Assembly (NCBI GenBank): GCA_964473465.1
Contig: CAYYPE010000028.1
Coordinates: 1 to 11,528, forward strand
DNA: 11,528 nucleotides
Origin: CALHRB01 sp964473465
GTDB lineage: Bacteria > Bacteroidota > Ignavibacteria > Kapaibacteriales > UBA2268
Reading direction: 5' to 3'
Shown: piece after piece, positions 4,775-11,528 of the stretch
How positions within the stretch are numbered: the first letter of the stretch is position 1
Layout of the letters: each line of letters begins with the position of its first letter
The notes under the pieces: model-generated
Seen by the model: only the letters and a program-made list of their open reading frames with translations
Told to the model about the DNA's origin: nothing
Database searches by the model: none
Position numbers and translations under genes: made by a program

Positions 4775-6592
4775 ATGGAGTCATTCGATTCAACAAAAAG
4801 AAGTCTTTACGAAATACTTAAAGACGTTAATTCTGGTAAAATTCAATTGCCTGACTTCCAAAGGGGCTGGGTTTGGGACGATAACAGGATCAAAGGGATA
4901 ATTGCCTCTGTTGCTAAATCTTTTCCAATTGGAGCAATAATGCTATTAGAAACTGGAAATGAAAATATTAGATTTAAAACTAAGCCAGTTGAAGGCTTTG
5001 TTGGGTTAAATGGAATAAAACCAGAAATGTTAATTCTTGATGGGCAGCAGAGAATAACTTCTTTATATCAAGCAATCATAACCAATAGAGTTGTAAATAC
5101 AAGAAATTCCAAGGGATATGAGATAAAACGCTGGTATTATATTGACATGATCAGGTCTTTAGACCCTGATTCCGATTTGGAAGAAGCAATTTTTTCAATA
5201 AATGAAAATAAAATTATAACTGAAAATTTTGGTCATGATATTGTTTTAGATCTTTCAAATGAAGAAAACGAATTCAAAAATTTAATGTATCCAGTATGTA
5301 AGGTTGATGAGTATGATGAGTGGCGAACAAAATTTATTGAATATTGGGATTATGATAAAGAAAAAATTAAATTTTGGAATGAGTTTGAGAAGAAAATTAT
5401 AAAGGGTTTTAATGCCTACAATTTACCTGTAATAGTAATGAAAAAGGAAAACCCTAAAGAAGCAGTCTGCCAAGTATTTGAAAAAGTAAACACTGGAGGA
5501 GTTTCATTAACTGTTTTTGAGCTTTTAACAGCATCTTTCGCTTCTGATGAATTTGATTTAAAAGCGGATTGGGAAAGTATCAAAGACGAGTTTAAACCAT
5601 ATAAAGTTCTAGTCAATACAAGTAATACAGATGTAATCCAAGCGATTACTCTTTATTCAACTTTCAAAAAAAGGTTAGAAGCTATTTCAATGGGTGTGTC
5701 TGATAATACTCCTTCTGTTAGCGCAAAAAGAAAGGATATGCTTAATTTAAAACTTGAAGAATATCAGGCATATCGAGATGATATAGTAAATGGTTTTATT
5801 AAAGCATCAAAAATACTTGTTGAGAATCACATTTATAATGCTCGAGATTTACCTTATAGTACGCAACTTATTCCTATGTCTGCAATTTTAGCTCATCTTA
5901 AGGAAAAGATTGAAAATATTGGAAATAAAAACAAATTAATGCGTTGGTTTTGGTGTGGTGTTTTTGGAGAGCTTTATGGATCTGCTAACGAAACACGCTA
6001 CGCTTTGGATATGATTCAAGTTGCTGATTGGATCGAGAATAATGCCGAAGAACCTAAAACAATTTATGATGCAAACTTTTCACCATCTCGTTTAAATACT
6101 TTACGGACAAGAAATAGCGCTGCTTATAAGGGAGTATATGCATTAATGATGGATGATAATCCATGTGATTGGCTTTCTGCTACAAAAATTGATTTTAGCA
6201 CATATTTTTCAGAATCAATTGATATTCATCACATTTTCCCTGTTGCTTGGTGTGAGAAAAATAATATTCCACGCAATGATTATGATTGCATTATTAATAA
6301 AACTCCATTATCTGGTAGGACGAATAGAATTGTTAGTGGTGATTCTCCAAAGAAATATTTAGAAAGACTAAAAAAATATGCTGGTGTATCTGATGAAGAA
6401 TTTAATAAAAACCTTGTTTCACATTTATTAAATCCTGATTTTTTATATAATGATGATTTTTACGGCTTTTTTTACAATCGTAAAGAACAGATTTTACAAA
6501 AGATTGAGAAGGCAATGGGAAAACAAATCCCGAGAGAACAAGTAATTGAGGAAGAAGGAACATTTGTTGATAATGCTTTAGACGAAGATTAA
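4775..6592 (+). CDS. DUF262 + HNH protein, GmrSD/type IV restriction-like
   Basis: 605 residues. The N-terminal DUF262 (ParB/sulfiredoxin-like) domain shows LPDFQRGWVW (25-34), LDGQQR (88-93) and FEKVNTGG (235-242). The DGQQR-type motif binds and hydrolyses nucleotide in GmrS and SspE. A mostly helical middle follows (about 260-470). The C-terminal DUF1524-like His-Me finger nuclease has DIHHIFP (483-489) and N508/N517 in the IINKTPLSGRTN segment. The two domains of GmrS and GmrD are thus in one chain, as in single-chain GmrSD and related anti-phage nucleases that cut modified phage DNA. No modification genes (for example dnd/ssp phosphorothioation genes) are adjacent, so a modification-dependent type IV role is the simplest reading, though inferred. 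No clear Shine-Dalgarno precedes the ATG; the leader is very AT-rich. All signature residues are present, so it looks intact. Confidence 0.85.
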   Translation: MESFDSTKRSLYEILKDVNSGKIQLPDFQRGWVWDDNRIKGIIASVAKSFPIGAIMLLETGNENIRFKTKPVEGFVGLNGIKPEMLILDGQQRITSLYQAIITNRVVNTRNSKGYEIKRWYYIDMIRSLDPDSDLEEAIFSINENKIITENFGHDIVLDLSNEENEFKNLMYPVCKVDEYDEWRTKFIEYWDYDKEKIKFWNEFEKKIIKGFNAYNLPVIVMKKENPKEAVCQVFEKVNTGGVSLTVFELLTASFASDEFDLKADWESIKDEFKPYKVLVNTSNTDVIQAITLYSTFKKRLEAISMGVSDNTPSVSAKRKDMLNLKLEEYQAYRDDIVNGFIKASKILVENHIYNARDLPYSTQLIPMSAILAHLKEKIENIGNKNKLMRWFWCGVFGELYGSANETRYALDMIQVADWIENNAEEPKTIYDANFSPSRLNTLRTRNSAAYKGVYALMMDDNPCDWLSATKIDFSTYFSESIDIHHIFPVAWCEKNNIPRNDYDCIINKTPLSGRTNRIVSGDSPKKYLERLKKYAGVSDEEFNKNLVSHLLNPDFLYNDDFYGFFYNRKEQILQKIEKAMGKQIPREQVIEEEGTFVDNALDED

Positions 6593-6670
6593 ATATAAAT
6601 AAATCCGATTAATCACTTCACCAGTAGGTATTTGTGGTTAAGGTTTATTTTAAGTTCAGTAAGGATTGAT

Positions 6671-6742
6671 TATTTTGTGCTCCGAAACCCATTCGAACGC
6701 TAACCCCTGAAACGTTTGCCTTCATTCGCTCCATACAAAATA
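6671..6742. repeat. Intergenic inverted repeat between defence and phosphatase genes
   Basis: Outer arms TATTTTGT (6671-6678) and ACAAAATA (6735-6742) match perfectly over 8 bp. Inside is a weaker pair, CGAACG (6694-6699) with CGTTTG (6713-6718). The enclosed sequence is less AT-rich than its flanks. It could be a degraded repeat marking the right edge of the inserted DUF262 gene. No function is evident. Confidence 0.3.
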
Positions 6743-6808
6743 GGATAATAAGAAACATAACAAATTGACAATAATTAATTTTAACAATATATTTAGGAGA
6801 TCATTGTA

Positions 6809-7708
6809 ATGAAAAAAGAATTTACAATTTTAGTGGCAGCTTTATTTATAATACTATCCTTGAAAGCATATAATCAGGGTATTAAGGATGAAGATTCTTT
6901 CAGCGTCACCTTTCTGACAGATATTCATGTCCAACCGGAGGAAAATGCTGTTGCAGGATTCTTGCAGGCTCTGGATTCTGTTAATAAATTAAACCCCGAT
7001 TTTATTTTAACCGGTGGTGACCTTATCATGGATGCTCTCGATCAAACTTACGCTCGTGCTGATTCGCTATATAATCTTTACAAAGAGGTCTTGAAAAAAT
7101 CAAATAAACCGGTTTATAATACACTCGGTAATCACGAGATTTACGGCATTTATAAAAAGGTCAACCCTGATATGTCAAATCCTGAATATGGAGAGCTAAT
7201 GTTTGAAAAGAGACTAGGAAAATCTTACTATGCCTTTGAACATAAAGGTTGGAAATTCTTTGTTATTAATTCCGTCGAGGATACTAAAAAAGGAAAATAT
7301 ATAGGCCAGGTTGACTCAGCCCAGATTTCATGGATAAAACGTGAGTTAAAAAATACTAACCCTCTCACTCCAATTGTGATAAGTACTCATATTCCCTTTA
7401 TCACCGCATATATTCAGAAATATGTAGGCTCTACTTTAGCAAACGATTCATCTCTTGTTGTTTACAATTCAAAAGAGGTAATTGATCTTTTCAAGGGATA
7501 TAACCTTAAACTTGTGCTTCAGGGACATCTACACATAGTGGAAGATATTTATATTGATAGCATTCATTTTATAACCGGTGGGGCTGTGTCCGGTGCATGG
7601 TGGAAAGGACCAAATCGGGGCTTTGAGGAAGGCTTTTTATACATTACTTTCGGAAAAAATGATTTCCATTGGAGGTATGTAGATTATGGATGGAATGTTA
7701 AAAAATAA
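6809..7708 (+). CDS. Secreted calcineurin-like metallophosphoesterase
   Basis: 299 residues. An N-terminal signal peptide or anchor spans about 4-20 (FTILVAALFIILSLKA). The metallophosphoesterase signature is complete: DIH (D38, H40), GGD (D71), GNHE (N108, H109), STH (H194) and GHLH (H240, H242). It should bind two metal ions and hydrolyse a phosphomonoester or diester in the periplasm; the substrate cannot be read from sequence. The layout of the motifs resembles the purple-acid-phosphatase-like and Icc-like groups. Length is normal for a single-domain enzyme. There is no T9SS tail, unlike its secreted neighbours. The start is supported by AGGAGA at 6795-6800, 8 nt before the ATG, one of the few clear Shine-Dalgarno sites here. 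It stands alone, about 215 bp from each neighbour. Confidence 0.9.
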   Translation: MKKEFTILVAALFIILSLKAYNQGIKDEDSFSVTFLTDIHVQPEENAVAGFLQALDSVNKLNPDFILTGGDLIMDALDQTYARADSLYNLYKEVLKKSNKPVYNTLGNHEIYGIYKKVNPDMSNPEYGELMFEKRLGKSYYAFEHKGWKFFVINSVEDTKKGKYIGQVDSAQISWIKRELKNTNPLTPIVISTHIPFITAYIQKYVGSTLANDSSLVVYNSKEVIDLFKGYNLKLVLQGHLHIVEDIYIDSIHFITGGAVSGAWWKGPNRGFEEGFLYITFGKNDFHWRYVDYGWNVKK

Positions 7709-7913
7709 TTATTGATTTGACTATAAAGGCAAAATTCATATTTATTTTTTTTAATAAAACTAAATTATTTAGATTGGAGTCCATTCAAAAGAGAAAACGA
7801 GTGTTTTGCTCCTTCTAAGAAATAATTTATGTCCATAGAACACTTTACAAAGTAGTTTGAAGCGGTAAGACCTCAATCGAAATCTTTTAATTTAAAAACT
7901 TATTAGGAATGAT

Positions 7914-8321
7914 ATGGAATACAAAATAGGAACTAAAGACAAACCAATGGTGTTGAAAACACCACCTTTGACAAGCGAATATACCATGCATATTGACCAT
8001 AAAGATGGGAAAAATGTTTTGGTTTGTACTGTAGGCAAAACAGTATTATTATATAATATCGACATCATTGACCACTTGCATGAAATGTTAAAGAAGCACG
8101 GAGACTGGATGGAACTTGGCAGTGCTGACGAACAAAAGCCTGCAAAAGAAGGAACAGTCGAATTTTGGGCTCGCTCTGAAAACAATCCTGTCGGTGGTTG
8201 GTATGGACTTAAAAAAGGATTTCGTGGACGAGTAGGTATGTATATTCCTCCATTGATGGAAGCACTCGGGCTTGTAGATGTTACTCACAATGCTAAAGGA
8301 AATAGAATGAGAGCGAAATAG
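7914..8321 (+). CDS. Small conserved protein of unknown function (DUF6855-like)
   Basis: 135 residues, cytosolic, no signal peptide or membrane segment. It begins with YKIGTKDKPMVLKTPPLTSE (3-22), then LVCTVGKTVLLYNI (36-49), GDWMELGSADEQKP (63-76), NPVGGWYGL (91-99) and RGRVGMYIPPLMEALGL (104-120), ending in THNAKGNRMRA. I recall this as a widespread small-protein family, probably the one catalogued as DUF6855; the number is from memory. No function is known to me. The dense conserved motifs over the full length suggest a complete single-domain protein. AGGA at 7905-7908, 5 nt before the ATG, supports the start. It is separated by about 200 bp from both neighbours, so it is likely transcribed alone, perhaps as a horizontally moved single gene. 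A weak CACCA (8324-8328) / TGGTG (8342-8346) stem follows the stop. Confidence 0.75.
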   Translation: MEYKIGTKDKPMVLKTPPLTSEYTMHIDHKDGKNVLVCTVGKTVLLYNIDIIDHLHEMLKKHGDWMELGSADEQKPAKEGTVEFWARSENNPVGGWYGLKKGFRGRVGMYIPPLMEALGLVDVTHNAKGNRMRAK

Positions 8322-8535
8322 TTCACCATATTATAATTAGCTGGTGTTTCCCTGCTCATCTATCAATCTTGAATACTGAATTATAATTAACTTATTATTA
8401 TCTTGGCGTTTGCATTTAACTTAACTAAAAAATAATATTTATTTTACAAAATTAATTTTTTAATTACTATTAAAATGATTATTTAATTGTAGTTTTTTGA
8501 TTAAAATGATTTTATTGTTTTAAAGGTATCCCTGA

Positions 8536-10335
8536 ATGAAAAATATTTATATTATTCTTCTTTCTTTAATCGCAGTAATTTTATCAAGTTGCGGTACTGT
8601 AGAGCCCGTAAACAATGATAACAATATCAGTGTCCTTGAAGGAATTAGATTGCTTGATACTCTCAATGCAAAGTTCACTGAATTGGCAGCAAAACCTGGA
8701 AGCACTCCTGCCAATACCCTGTATCAAACAAGGGAATGGGTAACCGGCCTGCCAAATGTCAGTGGTGCGTCTATACTTGATAATTATTATATGATTATTA
8801 AGCTTAAATCTGGGTTGGCGGTTACATATAATATAATTCTCGTTGATGAAGATGGTTACTCAATCTTCAGGGGTGGTGGAGGCAAAACAAATGGATTGGA
8901 AAAATTCGACGAATTACAGAAAAGAACAGTGCCTAATAAAAAGGTATTGATTTATGCACCGGCATATTCTGAATTTTATGCTCCAAGCGAGATGGATAAA
9001 ATTATATCTCATTTTAATAAATCTAAGCTAAAATTTGATGTTACTTTAATTAAAGATAAAGACTGCAAGCCGGAAATCATTCAAAAATTCGGTGATTATG
9101 GTCTGGTTATAATTGATACACACGGTGAACCAGATGCTTTCATGACAGGGAGCACTCTTTTTTTCTTAAAAACTCCTTCATCCGAACAGGATATTATTGA
9201 CAGAATTAAGTCAAGTTTTGGATCGGATGATATTTATAAACGGATCATAGGGCAAGAATTAAGGATGGGTGCATCTATTTCTTCTCAAATTGATACAACT
9301 AAACCGAATTGGATCGGGAATTTTTCTATGGGTAAACTTTTTGCTACATCTAAGTTAATCATGAATCTGCAAAAATTATCAAATACCATAGTTTTTGGCA
9401 ATTTTTGTTATAGCGGCTACGGTATAAAACCACCTGATCAATATACCGAAAATCCGATTAGAACTGCATTTACAAACAGGGAACCAATTAGCTATTATGG
9501 TTATACTCTTGATAATAACGGTTCAACAACTGTAACAGACGGCTTTGCCAAAAAAATGGAAGATACTCTTGTTCGCAATTTGGTTATTGATCTGGATACT
9601 ACCAAGAATGCTAATTTGTCTCACAATAATCAAGAATTTTATGATGTTGATATGCAAAAGTATGATTATCTAAAACGAAAATTATGGTTCAAGCATTTCA
9701 ATTATGATGATTATTGGTTCGGCGGTTGTGTTACCGAATTTATTGATGAGAGGGACGGACAGAAATACAAAGCAGTATGCATCGGCAAACAAAACTGGAT
9801 GGCTGAAAACCTACGGTATAACTCCCCGGGAAGCCAATGCTACGATTCCTCCGATGCAAATTGTGAAATCTATGGCAGGCTTTACCCTTTTAAACTTGCC
9901 TTGGCGGGGAGCAATGCTTCAATGACAAATCCAAGTGGCGTGCAGGGTATTTGTCCTAAAGGCTGGCATATCCCGAGTAAAGCTGAATGGGAGCAGTTAT
10001 TCTCCAATTTTGCCACTGACACTGTTGCAAGAGCTTTGAAAATGAAATCGAATTTATGGAAAAACTCGGCGGGAGAATCCAACAGCAGTGGCTTTGGTGC
10101 AATTCCCGGCGGATTCTTTACGTGGACATTCAATATATCAACTGGTAATGTCAGGAAGTTTCAGTTCAAGGGAGAGCATGCTTTATTTCTCAGCACATCA
10201 ACCGATGGACAGGGAAAAGTTTATGGGGTAAGTATTCAGTCTCAATCTTCAAAAATTATCCCATTTGCAATAACCAATGAGTTAGATCCGAATCAGCCTC
10301 CTATGAATGCATCCTGCAGATGCCTTAAGGATTAA
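8536..10335 (+). CDS. Lipoprotein with caspase-like region and FISUMP domain
   Basis: 599 residues. A lipoprotein signal ends in LSSC with C19 as the lipidated residue. Region about 134-345 looks like a clan CD (caspase/gingipain/CHAT-like) cysteine peptidase: KKVLIYAPAY (135-144), YGLVIIDTHG (188-197) with H196-G197 after a hydrophobic strand, and NTIVFGNFC (283-291) with C291 after the next one. That is the hydrophobic-HG and hydrophobic-xxC arrangement of the clan. The C-terminus (about 398-597) is a Fibrobacter succinogenes major paralogous (FISUMP) domain: VCIGKQNWMAENLRYN (414-429), CPKGWHIPSKAEW (473-485), final CRCLKD. It should sit on the outer or inner membrane, facing away from the cytosol. 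Peptidase activity is inferred from two motifs only; the FISUMP call is firm. The next gene starts 51 nt downstream on the same strand, so they may be one transcript. Confidence 0.8.
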   Translation: MKNIYIILLSLIAVILSSCGTVEPVNNDNNISVLEGIRLLDTLNAKFTELAAKPGSTPANTLYQTREWVTGLPNVSGASILDNYYMIIKLKSGLAVTYNIILVDEDGYSIFRGGGGKTNGLEKFDELQKRTVPNKKVLIYAPAYSEFYAPSEMDKIISHFNKSKLKFDVTLIKDKDCKPEIIQKFGDYGLVIIDTHGEPDAFMTGSTLFFLKTPSSEQDIIDRIKSSFGSDDIYKRIIGQELRMGASISSQIDTTKPNWIGNFSMGKLFATSKLIMNLQKLSNTIVFGNFCYSGYGIKPPDQYTENPIRTAFTNREPISYYGYTLDNNGSTTVTDGFAKKMEDTLVRNLVIDLDTTKNANLSHNNQEFYDVDMQKYDYLKRKLWFKHFNYDDYWFGGCVTEFIDERDGQKYKAVCIGKQNWMAENLRYNSPGSQCYDSSDANCEIYGRLYPFKLALAGSNASMTNPSGVQGICPKGWHIPSKAEWEQLFSNFATDTVARALKMKSNLWKNSAGESNSSGFGAIPGGFFTWTFNISTGNVRKFQFKGEHALFLSTSTDGQGKVYGVSIQSQSSKIIPFAITNELDPNQPPMNASCRCLKD

Positions 10336-10386
10336 ATAATAATTTTCAAAGAAACTAATTTTTTTAAATTAAATTTTGGAGAATTT

Positions 10387-11528
10387 ATGAATAAAATAAT
10401 ATACTTACTTTTGTTTGTTTTTATAACAAGCACGTCTTTTGCACAATGGGTAAATATTTCAAATGGTTTGGGAGCCGCAAGGATTTATTCCGTTGCTGTA
10501 AATGGTAACAATCTCATAGCAGGAACTGAAGGAAAAGGGGTTTATTTATCAAAAGATCTTGGTAATAATTGGGAATCCATTGGGTTGTCTTCTTTAATTA
10601 TTGGATGTGTGGCATTTAATGGCAATACGATTTTGGCAGGCACCGAGGGATCTGGTATTTTTATTTCTTCGGATAATGGGAAAAACTGGAATAATCCCCT
10701 ACCATTTGATATGATAAGTTGTATTACTTTAGGAAAGAGTAAAATTTTTGCTGGATCATTCAATGGTCTTTACTTTTCTACTGACAATGGTACTAATTGG
10801 ACAAAAAGCAATAAAATGAACTCTTCGATTGGCAATATAATAACAATAGGTAATACAGTTATGGCAAGCACTGCTGTGGGTATTTATATTTCTACCGACG
10901 ACGGCGATAACTGGGTTAAAAGTTCTGGTGGTTTGGATGGTGGAGAATACTTTGCCCTTGCAAAAGGTGATAATAATATATACACATCATCAGGCGGGAA
11001 AATTTTTTTATCAATGGATAATGGAAACAGTTGGACTAAAAAAAGCGATGTTAAAGCTGATATGATTTTTACTCTGTCTGCTCTTGGCAATTATGTTTTT
11101 GCCGGGACCTTAAGGGAGAATGTTTTTTTATCAACAGATAATGGAAACAACTGGGTTAAGAAGGATAATGGCTTAACCGGGCGAACCGTTAAATCTTTAG
11201 TTATTAGTGGTGAGAATATCTTTGCTGGTACAGATGCAGGTGTGTTCAGAGCTAAACTTTCAGATATGAAATCAACTGATGTTACAGAAAATCAAGATAA
11301 GGATATAAAATTCTTGATTAGTCCAAACCCATCTAAAGATTTCATTAATATTTCGATTGTCAATAATGATTATAATTTTTTAAATAATAGTATTCCTATT
11401 CAAATCTTTAACACCCTCGGCGAAAGTGTGATTGACCTCACCCCAACCCCTCTCCTAACAGGCGAGGGGCTAAGAATTGATGTATCTCATTTGCCAGTGG
11501 GGATATATTTTATAAAATATGGAAATTA
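10387..11528 (+). CDS. Asp-box beta-propeller with T9SS domain, 3' end outside window
   Basis: 380 codons are visible before the window ends; no stop is reached. A Sec signal peptide spans 1-19 (cleavage SFA-Q20). Six Asp-box motifs of the SxDxGxxW type follow at 55-62, 94-101, 131-138, 169-176, 209-216 and 249-256. Their spacing is 37-40 residues, one per propeller blade; a seventh blade without the motif may lie around 265-290 (GTDAGVF). Such BNR/sortilin-like propellers bind glycans or proteins; the sialidase catalytic residues are not evident, so binding rather than catalysis is likely. The T9SS domain begins at FLISPNPSKDFINI (309-322) and reaches HLPVGIYFIKYGN at the edge, so only about 10 residues should be missing. 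A repeat-derived LTPTPLLTGEGL peptide sits at 351-362. GGAGAA at 10378-10383 supports the start. Confidence 0.85.
   Translation, partial: MNKIIYLLLFVFITSTSFAQWVNISNGLGAARIYSVAVNGNNLIAGTEGKGVYLSKDLGNNWESIGLSSLIIGCVAFNGNTILAGTEGSGIFISSDNGKNWNNPLPFDMISCITLGKSKIFAGSFNGLYFSTDNGTNWTKSNKMNSSIGNIITIGNTVMASTAVGIYISTDDGDNWVKSSGGLDGGEYFALAKGDNNIYTSSGGKIFLSMDNGNSWTKKSDVKADMIFTLSALGNYVFAGTLRENVFLSTDNGNNWVKKDNGLTGRTVKSLVISGENIFAGTDAGVFRAKLSDMKSTDVTENQDKDIKFLISPNPSKDFINISIVNNDYNFLNNSIPIQIFNTLGESVIDLTPTPLLTGEGLRIDVSHLPVGIYFIKYGN
11437..11470 (+). repeat. CCCCTC/GAGGGG hairpin element in coding frame
   Basis: A C-rich then G-rich segment. CCCCTCTCC (11447-11455) pairs with GGCGAGGGG (11461-11469) except for one mismatch, around TAACA. 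It is read in frame as LTPTPLLTGEGL. It sits at the loop where the two upstream T9SS genes carry the 58-bp element: the flanking TCGGCGAA-(T/A)GTGTGAT and AAGAATTGAT sequences are shared, but the element is unrelated. I recognise this C-rich/G-rich hairpin as a dispersed repeat seen in many bacterial genomes. Confidence 0.75.

Noticed and set aside
6153..6362. Plus-strand open frame inside the DUF262-HNH gene
   Set aside because: It is an out-of-frame shadow over the HNH motif region, whose own frame carries the conserved residues.
6765..6793. TTGACA, 17-nt spacer, TATATT before the phosphoesterase gene
   Set aside because: It looks like a sigma70 promoter, but transcription would start on or after the AGGAGA ribosome-binding site at 6795-6800 and remove it. 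In such AT-rich DNA, and in a Bacteroidota-like host with a different promoter consensus, it is probably chance.
7892..8185. Antisense open frame opposite the DUF6855-like gene
   Set aside because: The plus-strand frame has dense conserved motifs and a ribosome-binding site; the minus-strand translation is low-complexity and unrecognisable.
8324..8346. CACCA / TGGTG stem after the DUF6855-like gene as a terminator
   Set aside because: There are only five base pairs with a 13-nt loop and a short T stretch interrupted by C, too weak to call.
10540..11150. Regularly spaced similar DNA segments resembling a tandem repeat or CRISPR-like array
   Set aside because: The segments are the Asp-box motifs of the propeller, in frame, spaced one blade apart and divergent at DNA level. 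There are no identical repeats with unique spacers.

Overview
The window is AT-rich DNA from a bacterium of the Bacteroidota/Chlorobiota (FCB) group. Three genes encode proteins with a Sec signal peptide and a type IX secretion (T9SS) type A C-terminal sorting domain: SPNP motif, then a (K/Q)I(Y/F)xxLGE strand, then an (I)S/DxSHLPVGxYF strand. A fourth encodes a lipoprotein with a FISUMP domain. The style of the sorting domains, including small repeats embedded in frame, recalls Ignavibacteria/Kapabacteria-type genomes. That placement is inference. No rRNA, tRNA or CRISPR was seen.

Layout. At 2-688 is the 3' part of a DruA-like (DUF4338) gene, followed at 698-875 by a GC-richer, hairpin-rich repeat whose ends resemble an integron attC site. 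At 955-4004 two T9SS-exported proteins are translationally coupled by an ATGA overlap: a protein that looks propeller-like and a probable clan GH-A TIM-barrel glycosidase. On the opposite strand at 4104-4539 is a hicBA toxin-antitoxin locus whose hicA carries an early amber stop, ending in an intrinsic terminator. Just beyond it (4591-4647) is a relic of another T9SS C-terminal tail. At 4775-6592 is a single-gene DUF262 + HNH protein of the GmrSD/type IV restriction kind. Then come a secreted calcineurin-like phosphoesterase (6809-7708), a small conserved protein of unknown function (7914-8321), a lipoprotein joining a caspase-like region to a FISUMP domain (8536-10335), and a six-Asp-box propeller with a T9SS domain that runs off the window (10387-11528).

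How the parts fit. Two themes are mixed: surface/secreted proteins (955-4004, 6809-7708, 8536-11528) and mobile or defence-type genes (DruA-like, hicBA, DUF262-HNH). This is typical of an accessory region. The most distinctive signal is that the three T9SS sorting domains carry palindromic repeats inserted in frame at two fixed loops. A 58-bp double-hairpin element sits at the same loop in two neighbouring genes, and an unrelated hairpin element sits at that loop in the third. One of the other elements also has a copy outside coding sequence. The arrangement resembles the protein-embedded palindromic elements of Rickettsia, but in exported-protein sorting domains.
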